The notes beneath the pieces were generated by a model. That model was not told the DNA's origin, ran no database searches, and was given only the letters and a program-made list of their open reading frames with translations. This document shows, in pieces, positions 1 through 4,973 of a DNA stretch of 5,102 nt (position 1 is the stretch's first letter; each line of letters starts with the position of its first letter). The translations under genes were made by a program, and so were the position numbers. Source of the stretch: Minisyncoccota bacterium (GTDB taxonomy: Bacteria > Verrucomicrobiota > Lentisphaeria > Oligosphaerales > MVZH01); NCBI GenBank assembly GCA_021734725.1, contig JAIPIM010000295.1, forward strand, positions 1 through 5,102, written 5' to 3'.

Positions 1-129
1 GGCCCTGGAGGCGGCGGCCGGTTCTACGCACCCCACAATTTGCGTGTTCCGCTTCATGCTTATCATGGCGTTAATATGGCACCGCGCGAAATTGCCGGTC
101 CCCACTACTATGCTTCTCACTTTGGCCAT
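1..129 (-). CDS. Gfo/Idh/MocA-family oxidoreductase, N-terminal fragment (cut by window edge)
   Basis: Only the first 43 codons are present; the gene continues beyond the left edge. The translation begins MAKVRSIVVGTGNFARCHIN and goes on to a second strand ending QIVGCVEPA. This is the first beta-strand, glycine-rich loop (VVGTGNFARCH, residues 8-18) and second strand with an acidic end (E36) of a Rossmann fold. The GxGxxxxxH pattern, with the histidine eight residues after the first glycine, is typical of NAD(P)-dependent Gfo/Idh/MocA sugar dehydrogenases, which oxidise or epimerise sugars, inositols and related polyols in the cytoplasm. The ATG lies 10 nt after the stop of the UroD-like gene and has an excellent AGGAG, so the two are surely cotranscribed. 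Substrate and C-terminal domain cannot be judged. Another Rossmann dehydrogenase is possible but less likely. Confidence 0.85.
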   Translation of the reverse strand, partial: MAKVRSIVVGTGNFARCHINAMISMKRNTQIVGCVEPAAASRA

Positions 130-134
130 GTCGT

Positions 135-141
135 CTCCTTT
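135..141 (-). promoter_or_regulatory. Ribosome binding site of the Gfo/Idh/MocA gene
   Basis: On the minus strand AAAGGAG lies 5 nt before the ATG at 129-127. Its first As belong to the TAA stop of the upstream UroD-like gene. This fixes the start of the partial oxidoreductase gene and implies translational linkage of the two genes. Confidence 0.75.
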
Positions 142-1096
142 ACGTGACGCTCTCTGGGTGAGGCATCTCTTTTGCCACCTCGATAAGCGCCATGATGTTC
201 TCCGCCGGGACATCCCCCTGGATCTCTTGTGCCGGGGCAAGAATGTAGCCTCCGCCCTGAGACATCAAGGACCTCACTCGTCGTGTCTCCTGTTTGACCT
301 CTTCGGGTGAGCCAAAGGGTAATGCCCGCTGCGTACTGATGCCACCCCAGAACGTCAGCTTGTCGCCGTATTCTTTCTTCAGCGTTGCCAGGTCCATGGT
401 CTCAGGCTGAACCGGGTTCAGGACATCGAGCCCCATTTCGATGAGAGAAGGGATCACCTTCTCGACGTTCCCACAGGAGTGCACCCAGACGTCCTTGTCG
501 TAGCTGTGGATCAGGTCATACTCACGCTGCTCGCCCGGTCGAATCATCTCCTCCCAGGTGCTGGGGGCCATGATCAGACCGGTCTGCGTACCCCAGTCGC
601 TTCCGAGCAGTACACCGTCGATCTCCCGGGCGCAAAGGAAGTTCTCCAGCATGACCATGTTCTTCTCGATGATTCTGTTGAGCAGGCCTCGCGCGAAGTC
701 CGGCGCCCCAGCCATGTCCGCCAGGAAATTTTCAATTCCTCTTGAAAAGTATGCCTTCTCGAAGTGAGAGCCGTAAATCATCACGAGGATGTACTTGTCG
801 GTGCTGTCCCGCAGAGCCCTGAGGCTGTCGAAGAAATCGGGGTAGCTGCCACAGCCCGAAACAGTCGCGGTCGTTGTAGGTGCATCCATTTGATACCATT
901 CCGGACCCAGTTCGTGCCATCCCCACCACGGCGCGTAAATCTGAATGATGTCATTATCGACGAAGTCATTCACGTCGCACTCACCAATCAGTTCCTTCAG
1001 TCGCGCCGCGCCGTCAGGGGTGAAGGAAATGCAGTAGGGGACCCGCGAGGTCTCCTTGTGGGCAATGGCGTCCTTCACGATCTGTCTTCGATTCAT
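140..1096 (-). CDS. Uroporphyrinogen decarboxylase (UroD)-family protein, methyltransferase-like
   Basis: A 318-residue protein of the UroD/MtaA superfamily, a TIM-barrel fold that includes heme-pathway decarboxylases and zinc-dependent methyl-corrinoid:thiol or folate methyltransferases. Visible signatures are RGIENFLADMAG (119-130), LGSDWGTQTGL (164-174), the HSCGN motif (206-210) with the likely zinc or substrate ligands His206 and Cys208, LNPVQPETMD (226-235), FWGGISTQ (249-256) and GGGYILAPAQEIQGDVP (281-297). This pattern matches the large environmental UroD-like group found beside sugar dehydrogenases and sulfatases, not true HemE: the HemE N-terminal signature is absent and the context is not heme synthesis. 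The true reaction is unknown; methyl transfer is the best family-based guess. The reading frame is open for 40 codons further upstream, but ATG 1096 is chosen because it has a strong ribosome binding site and the homology starts there. It lies 11 nt after the DUF3592 stop and 10 nt before the oxidoreductase start. Confidence 0.9.
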   Translation of the reverse strand: MNRRQIVKDAIAHKETSRVPYCISFTPDGAARLKELIGECDVNDFVDNDIIQIYAPWWGWHELGPEWYQMDAPTTTATVSGCGSYPDFFDSLRALRDSTDKYILVMIYGSHFEKAYFSRGIENFLADMAGAPDFARGLLNRIIEKNMVMLENFLCAREIDGVLLGSDWGTQTGLIMAPSTWEEMIRPGEQREYDLIHSYDKDVWVHSCGNVEKVIPSLIEMGLDVLNPVQPETMDLATLKKEYGDKLTFWGGISTQRALPFGSPEEVKQETRRVRSLMSQGGGYILAPAQEIQGDVPAENIMALIEVAKEMPHPESVT

Positions 1097-1103
1097 GGTT
1101 GTG

Positions 1104-1109
1104 TCCTTC
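1104..1109 (-). promoter_or_regulatory. Ribosome binding site deciding the UroD-like start
   Basis: GAAGGA on the minus strand sits 7 nt before ATG 1096 and overlaps the TGA stop of the DUF3592 gene (1110-1108). It argues for the 318-residue product over the longer open frame that would begin at 1216, inside the upstream gene. Confidence 0.7.
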
Positions 1110-1482
1110 ACGATGGGATGACTCGATCCCGAGACGTGCGCTGGGGTTCTTGATGCAGTTTGTAGTAGGCAATCACTCCGTACAGAATCACAAACGAAGG
1201 ATCGTGCGGATCGCAATACACGTCCGTCACGCGACCGACGGGATAGAGGGCGAGATAACGGCTGCTCGAAGAGGCCGTGCTGACCTCACCGTAAGCAAAG
1301 CGCCGCACCGTGAGGGTGGTCTTGGTGTCCGGGAACGTACCGGATATCCGGGGGAAGCTGCCGTCCTCCCCCGCGACCATGGTCGATTCCGTGATCACGG
1401 CCTTGCGGGCGGGCCAGCTCATCGCCGCCTTCGCCTCGTGGATCTCGTAGATCATGCAAGGTGTGAAGATCACCGACGCCAC
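1108..1482 (-). CDS. DUF3592-family small membrane-anchored protein (start uncertain, possibly frameshifted)
   Basis: The C-terminal half carries the DUF3592 hallmark: a serine-rich stretch after RRFAYGEV, then LYPVGRVTDVYCDPHDPSFV (family pattern YPVGxxVxVYYDPxDPxxxVL). The N-terminus is one hydrophobic segment, about GIAIILLVASVIFTPCMIY, followed by the soluble domain starting at MSWPARK. Members are usually small membrane proteins of unknown function, often with a second helix at the C-terminus, which is not seen here. The coordinates use GTG 1482, but this cuts the membrane segment in half. The frame is open back to 1518 with no ATG, GTG or TTG, so the real start may be a rare codon (ATT 1491 or 1500, CTG 1488) or a mutated ATG. 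The central part departs from the family while another frame there reads PPDIRYV, which is the expected text. The gene may therefore be decayed, or the read may contain homopolymer errors. Confidence 0.7.
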   Translation of the reverse strand: MASVIFTPCMIYEIHEAKAAMSWPARKAVITESTMVAGEDGSFPRISGTFPDTKTTLTVRRFAYGEVSTASSSSRYLALYPVGRVTDVYCDPHDPSFVILYGVIAYYKLHQEPQRTSRDRVIPS

Positions 1483-1490
1483 AAGCAGAA

Positions 1491-2984
1491 TTATTGCAAT
1501 ACCCTTCGTGTCTGCTCCTCAATGCTCATCGTTCCCGCATTGAGCGCGGGATATGGCCGACCGGGCACAAGTTGGCCTGCCTCGGAGAATGCTTCAGGTC
1601 TGTTTGAAAGGCGTTCCGCGAGACGCGCGCGCCACATCGCCAGCGTCGCGCCATGGGTTCTGACTCGAGAGAGATCGCGTTCTTCGTGCGGATCGTTATC
1701 CCGATCGAAGAGCTGCTCGCTGCCATCTGTCGGACGCCAGATGTATTTGAAATGCCCGTCGGTCAGCGCGTGATATGCCTGCGCTTCGCTGTAGCACGGC
1801 GCATGCTCAAAGTGCAGCCATTCGCGAACCATCTGCTTCTCTCCGCGCAATGCAGGCGTCAGGTTGATCCCGTCAACACAGGCCGGGCAGTCTGTTCCCG
1901 CCAACGCAAGCAAGGTGGGCATGATGTCTTCCAGGCAGACCGGCTGCGTGAGATGTTGACCCGATTGGAATCCCAACTCTGGTGACGCGCTGATTATAAG
2001 CGGGATGTTGGCAGACCCTTCGTAGGGCTCGCATTTTCGGAAGAACCCGTGGTCACCCAACATTTCGCCGTGGTCGCTTGTGAGCACGATGGCCCATGAT
2101 CGGCCATTCTTGCGGCTGCGAGCCTTGAACTCGCTGATGAGCGATGCAATCTGGTTGTCGATGTGTTCGATCAGGCCGAAGTAGCCGGCCTGCGCGTTGT
2201 GAAGAACGTCGCCTTCCAGTAGCACTCGATGCCCTTCTGCGTCTCCCTGGGTTGACAGCGCACTGCGGTCCACCCAGTCACCGAAAGCGGGCGACGGCAG
2301 CTTCCTCTCATGGCAGGCATCAAAGTACTCCCTGGGCGGGAAGAGCGGGGGATGCGGAGCGTAGAACGACGTTGTGAGGAAGAGTGGCTTTTCTTTTTGT
2401 GCTTCCTTGAGAATGTTGCGCGAGTGGGTGATAACCCATTCAGTCGGGTGAAGCTCGTTGGCCAACGGCCAGGGATCCGCCTGCCAAAGATTGCAGGTGA
2501 GTCCCATGGTCTCGATGAGTGCGTGAATGCCTCCGGTCTCAGGGGCTGCCTCCCGCAGAAAGGTGCCATAATCATCATTGTCTACGAATGTGGATCCTAT
2601 GATCCGCTTCTGGTAGCCACATGCTGCACATTCGGGGACCTGGTGCATGTCCCTGCCCACGAGTGCGGTGGCGTAGCCGATTTCTGACAGCAGCCCGGGT
2701 AGTGGCGGGGTGGAAAACGGTTTCGCTTCGAATCCCACGACGCCGCTGGTCTGAGGATACAGTCCGGTCATCAAGGCATACCGTGCGGGGATGCAGGAAG
2801 CCACCGTGGCATAAGCACGCTGGAACAAGACACCTTCTTCTGCCAGCTTGTCCATCTGCGGAGTACGCACCACCGGGTGACCAAGCGCGGACAGGCAGTC
2901 TCCCCGCATCTGATCCGGCATGATGAGAAGAACATCCGGGGCGGAGGAGGCTTCGCAAACAGCCAAATGGGGCGTGCCGCTCAT
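1491..2984 (-). CDS. Sulfatase (type I, formylglycine-dependent), predicted cytoplasmic
   Basis: A 497-residue sulfatase of the alkaline-phosphatase superfamily, predicted to hydrolyse a sulfate ester, most likely on a sugar. In order: the first metal site PDVLLIMPDQMRGD (16-29, with Asp24 and Gln25); the maturation motif CIPARYALMTGLYP (64-77), where Cys64 would be converted to formylglycine and Arg68 supports it; APHPPLFPP (209-217); the second metal site LTSDHGEMLGDHG (301-313, Asp304 and His305); and RKCEPYEGSANIPLII (316-331) with the usual substrate-side lysine (Lys317). The C-terminal subdomain ends with YIWRPTDGSEQLFDRDNDPHEERDL-type text (414-438, in pieces), common in arylsulfatase A-like enzymes. 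The length is normal. The N-terminus (MSGTPHLAVCEASSAP) has no hydrophobic core, and the open frame upstream of the ATG adds none, so export is unlikely. A moderate TTGAGG lies 5 nt before the ATG. No FGE or anSME maturase is in the window. The exact substrate cannot be read. Confidence 0.95.
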   Translation of the reverse strand: MSGTPHLAVCEASSAPDVLLIMPDQMRGDCLSALGHPVVRTPQMDKLAEEGVLFQRAYATVASCIPARYALMTGLYPQTSGVVGFEAKPFSTPPLPGLLSEIGYATALVGRDMHQVPECAACGYQKRIIGSTFVDNDDYGTFLREAAPETGGIHALIETMGLTCNLWQADPWPLANELHPTEWVITHSRNILKEAQKEKPLFLTTSFYAPHPPLFPPREYFDACHERKLPSPAFGDWVDRSALSTQGDAEGHRVLLEGDVLHNAQAGYFGLIEHIDNQIASLISEFKARSRKNGRSWAIVLTSDHGEMLGDHGFFRKCEPYEGSANIPLIISASPELGFQSGQHLTQPVCLEDIMPTLLALAGTDCPACVDGINLTPALRGEKQMVREWLHFEHAPCYSEAQAYHALTDGHFKYIWRPTDGSEQLFDRDNDPHEERDLSRVRTHGATLAMWRARLAERLSNRPEAFSEAGQLVPGRPYPALNAGTMSIEEQTRRVLQ

Positions 2985-3005
2985 TATGGCCTCAACCTTG
3001 CCTTC

Positions 3006-3035
3006 AAAAATAGTGGACTATTCATGTTGATGAAT
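3006..3035 (-). other. Two overlapping hairpins in the DUF1861-sulfatase spacer
   Basis: The 63-nt spacer between the DUF1861 stop and sulfatase start contains two perfect small inverted repeats. The first is ATTCAT-GTTG-ATGAAT (3020-3035 as read on the plus strand). The second is AATAG-TGGA-CTATT (3009-3022), which on the minus strand is followed by three more Ts. They share bases 3020-3022, so both cannot form fully at once. The second resembles a weak intrinsic terminator, but its stem is short and AT-rich, so strong termination is unlikely. An RNA-processing or attenuation role is a guess, and chance is possible in AT-rich sequence. Confidence 0.3.
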
Positions 3036-3047
3036 TTCTCTACTCCG

Positions 3048-4007
3048 TCAGCATTTCGACACGATGTTGCCGTGCCCTTCGAAAGGATAATCAATCGTGA
3101 TCCGCCCTTCCTGGGTGTCCCCTATGCCGCTGTACAGGTCTGCCTTGCCATCCGGCCGCATCACAATGCCCGAAGTGAACGCGCAGTCGGTCAGGTTTGG
3201 CCGCATAGCCGGTCCATCCGGGTAGCAGGGCCGCGAGCCGATGATCTTGAGATCCGACCCCTCGTGCTTCACCGGGTCGAAAATGAAAGACACATTGAGA
3301 TAGACGGCGGACTCCAACTTGCCGTTGCTCAGTTTGTTGTAGCACTTGTGCCCGATGATACCGATCAGGCCGGTATCCAGCAGGTACGCCTGATTGCACC
3401 CCCCCCACTCGCCGTCAGCAAACAATCCGGGAATGTAGGGCGCGTTCTCAATGACCTCATCGGTCAGGTCCTCAAGCCCATCGATAATAGCGAAACCGAT
3501 CTGCGACTCACTGCCGAACCGGCGCACGATTTCCTCATTGCGGGGGCGCGAGAAGACGCCGAGACGCCCGTCCGCCAATCCAACAAGGCGGATGTCCTTC
3601 ATGCCCTCGGGCCCGGTGGTGAAGTAGTACAGATCATGCAGGTCGACACCTTTGTAAAAGTATCCGTAAACGGTGCCGATCTTGCCGGCCTTGTACCGGA
3701 CGTGGGTGCCGCCAAGCACGAACGTGTCACCGAGCCAGCACACGTAAGGGTCTTCCAACTGGTAGATCATGGAACCGGGCACCAGTGTCCAGTCGTCTGC
3801 CCCTGTGTTCTCGAAGAGGCGGACCCAGGACCGCGCCCATTCCTCGCGCCGTTCCACACGCCCGTATATGTAGTCCTTGCCTTCCCACCGGAACGGGACT
3901 GAGCAGTTGTACACGTCATAGCCCTCGACGCCATGAAATGTCAGCGTGGCGCTTTCATAAATCGTCCGGGTCTCTTCGAAAAGTGCTCTCTGTTCTTGCA
4001 GTGTCAT
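3048..4007 (-). CDS. DUF1861-family protein, five-bladed beta-propeller (GH130/GH43-like fold)
   Basis: A 319-residue protein that matches DUF1861 along its whole length. Motifs in order are YDVYNCSVPF (30-39), YGRVERREEW (48-57), QLEDPYVCWLGDTFVLGGTH (83-102), TTGPEGMKDIRLV (130-142), VFSRPR (151-156), EWGGCNQAYL (200-209), GIIGHKCYN (216-224), PNLTDCAFTSG (270-280) and DLYSGIGD (290-297). The repeated blade-like motifs fit a five-bladed propeller related to the inverting glycosidase and phosphorylase families GH43, GH32 and GH130. The family has no firmly established reaction as far as I know; glycoside cleavage, phosphorolysis or sugar binding are family-based guesses. There is no signal peptide, so it is cytoplasmic. 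AAGGA 6 nt before the ATG supports the start. It sits 21 nt after the GNAT gene and 63 nt before the sulfatase. A run of eight G encodes part of EWGG (3399-3406). Confidence 0.88.
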   Translation of the reverse strand: MTLQEQRALFEETRTIYESATLTFHGVEGYDVYNCSVPFRWEGKDYIYGRVERREEWARSWVRLFENTGADDWTLVPGSMIYQLEDPYVCWLGDTFVLGGTHVRYKAGKIGTVYGYFYKGVDLHDLYYFTTGPEGMKDIRLVGLADGRLGVFSRPRNEEIVRRFGSESQIGFAIIDGLEDLTDEVIENAPYIPGLFADGEWGGCNQAYLLDTGLIGIIGHKCYNKLSNGKLESAVYLNVSFIFDPVKHEGSDLKIIGSRPCYPDGPAMRPNLTDCAFTSGIVMRPDGKADLYSGIGDTQEGRITIDYPFEGHGNIVSKC

Positions 4008-4011
4008 GTCT

Positions 4012-4018
4012 CTTCCTT
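4012..4018 (-). promoter_or_regulatory. Ribosome binding site of the DUF1861 gene
   Basis: AAGGAAG on the minus strand, with AAGGA ending 6 nt before ATG 4007-4005. It supports the chosen start and separate translation of the gene from the GNAT gene 21 nt upstream. Confidence 0.7.
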
Positions 4019-4028
4019 ATTGGTGATT

Positions 4029-4574
4029 CTACGCCAGTCTATTAACATTGCAGGCCGCGCGGTAAGGGGCACTGTCCGCCATCCCCTCAAGGGTCTCGCG
4101 ATAGATCGTCATGCCGCGTGCCTTGTAGTTCTGTAATGCAGAGGGATGATCGAGGGTGCACGTGTGAACCCATACCCTCCTGGTCCCCTCCCATGCCCAT
4201 GCGGACGCGAGCGCATGCGATAAGAGATAGCCGCCGAAACCCCGCCCGATGAAATTGGGCGCCAGGCCGAAGTAGGCGATCTCTACATTGCCGCCTTCCT
4301 GTTGCTGAAGCTCATAGTAACCTGCGGGCAAGTCCTCATAGTATGCAACCCATGTTCTCAGACTCTTGGCTTCGGCATATGCTTTCCACTGCTCATCAGT
4401 CCATGACAGCCTGTCAATCCATGCCCAGGGCTGGCCGACAAGGTGATATAAAGACCGGTTAAGTTCATATTGCCTGGTCGCGCATTCGCGGATCTGCAAT
4501 CCGCGCGACTCCCTCTTGGCGCCCGGGGCAGGGGGCGACATCATTTCCAGGTAATACGTGGTTACTTCCTTCAT
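4029..4574 (-). CDS. GNAT-family N-acetyltransferase
   Basis: A 181-residue acetyl-CoA-dependent acetyltransferase. The acetyl-CoA pyrophosphate loop (motif A) is IAYFGLAPNFIGRGFGGYLL (99-118), with the strand EIAYFGL before it and the NFIGRGFGG turn. Motif B follows as RVWVHTCTLDHPSALQNYKA (133-152), ending in the usual RG-M-x-Y-R-E segment. The segment YHLVGQPWAWIDRLSW (43-58) and the phrase LPAGYYELQ (82-90) place it in a recurrent bacterial GNAT subgroup whose substrate is not established. An amino sugar or amine would suit the neighbourhood, but that is inference. The ATG at 4574 has GAGGAAA upstream at a rather long spacing (about 9-12 nt). The two methionines at residues 11-12 are alternative starts with no better ribosome site. 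It is the first intact gene of the minus-strand operon. Confidence 0.88.
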   Translation of the reverse strand: MKEVTTYYLEMMSPPAPGAKRESRGLQIRECATRQYELNRSLYHLVGQPWAWIDRLSWTDEQWKAYAEAKSLRTWVAYYEDLPAGYYELQQQEGGNVEIAYFGLAPNFIGRGFGGYLLSHALASAWAWEGTRRVWVHTCTLDHPSALQNYKARGMTIYRETLEGMADSAPYRAACNVNRLA

Positions 4575-4614
4575 GAGATATCGTTTCCTCGGACTGCCGA
4601 TGCCGCATTAACCA

Positions 4615-4801
4615 TCACCTGCTTGTAGTCTCCCTACCCCAGTACCGCGCCAGCAACGATGCGGTGATGACACACCATGGTCCCGAAGAACATCCACTCC
4701 AGGTAAGGCTTGAACCAGACCAGCGGCGGCGGGTAAAGATACCCCAATATCCCGAGGGCAACCACCCACAGCGGCTTCAATTGAGCAAAGCGCCGTAACA
4801 T
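4615..4801 (-). pseudogene. Internally deleted bile acid:sodium symporter (BASS)-family transporter remnant
   Basis: From ATG 4801 the translation reads MLRRFAQLKPLWVVALGILG and continues YLYPPPLVWFKPYLEWMFFG. This is the typical N-terminus of BASS-family carriers (first membrane helix, a P-rich turn, then the start of the second helix with an MFFGTMV motif). Just where the conserved helix should continue, the frame becomes unrelated and stops at 4634. In another frame the same strand reads VITASLLARYWGRETTSR then a TGA at 4617-4615, which resembles the C-terminal end of such carriers (SLLAxYWxRR). Together this looks like a gene of roughly 300 codons that has lost its middle and its frame. 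The family exports or imports organic acids or bile-acid-like solutes across the inner membrane. A functional 55-residue peptide is possible but unlikely. The N-terminal match is firm; the C-terminal one rests on a short stretch. Confidence 0.6.
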
Positions 4802-4864
4802 ATACCCACTGAATATCAAAAACCGATGCCAGTCGTATATGCGGAATGTACTCTGGTGCCGGGC

Positions 4865-4893
4865 TTGCTTGAGCAAACGCGGCCTCCCGGCCG
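4865..4893. repeat. Two short inverted repeats between the BASS remnant and mutL
   Basis: TTGCT-TG-AGCAA (4865-4876) is followed 3 nt later by CGGCC-TCCC-GGCCG (4880-4893). Neither has a T-tract on either side, so they do not look like intrinsic terminators. They lie in the divergent spacer between the minus-strand operon and mutL, where an operator could be, but the arms are only 5 bp and no known site is recognised. Confidence 0.25.
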
Positions 4894-4938
4894 ATGCCGC
4901 TGCTGGATGGCGTAGAAGCGCCACACACGGCAAACTTC

Positions 4939-4967
4939 TTGCCCGGGTCATACGCGCCGACTATCCT
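4939..4967 (+). promoter_or_regulatory. Candidate sigma70-type promoter of mutL
   Basis: TTGCCC (4939-4944) and TATCCT (4962-4967) are separated by exactly 17 nt. Each matches 4 of 6 consensus bases and TATCCT fits the TAnnnT form. The expected transcription start, 7 nt beyond the -10 box, falls on the A of the mutL ATG (4974). A leaderless transcript would explain the lack of a Shine-Dalgarno. The motifs are weak, so this is a candidate only. Confidence 0.35.
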
Positions 4968-4973
4968 CGCACC

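Noticed and set aside
1097..1216. 40-residue N-terminal extension of the UroD-like protein
   Set aside because: It would lie inside the DUF3592 gene, has no family similarity, and a strong ribosome site marks ATG 1096.
1099..1773. Plus-strand open frame of 224 codons
   Set aside because: It runs antisense across three minus-strand genes, has no motif, and has low-complexity Arg/Gly/His content typical of a shadow frame.
2877..3902. Long plus-strand open frame (341 codons) opposite the DUF1861 and sulfatase genes
   Set aside because: It lies antisense to a protein with complete family motifs and its own translation has no recognisable domain; it is a shadow of GC-rich coding sequence.
4608..4928. 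Minus-strand 106-codon frame overlapping the BASS remnant
   Set aside because: No motif is visible, and it is out of frame with both recognisable transporter pieces.
4802..4951. 50-residue extension upstream of the BASS remnant
   Set aside because: Its text is basic and unlike any carrier N-terminus; family similarity begins at the ATG at 4801.
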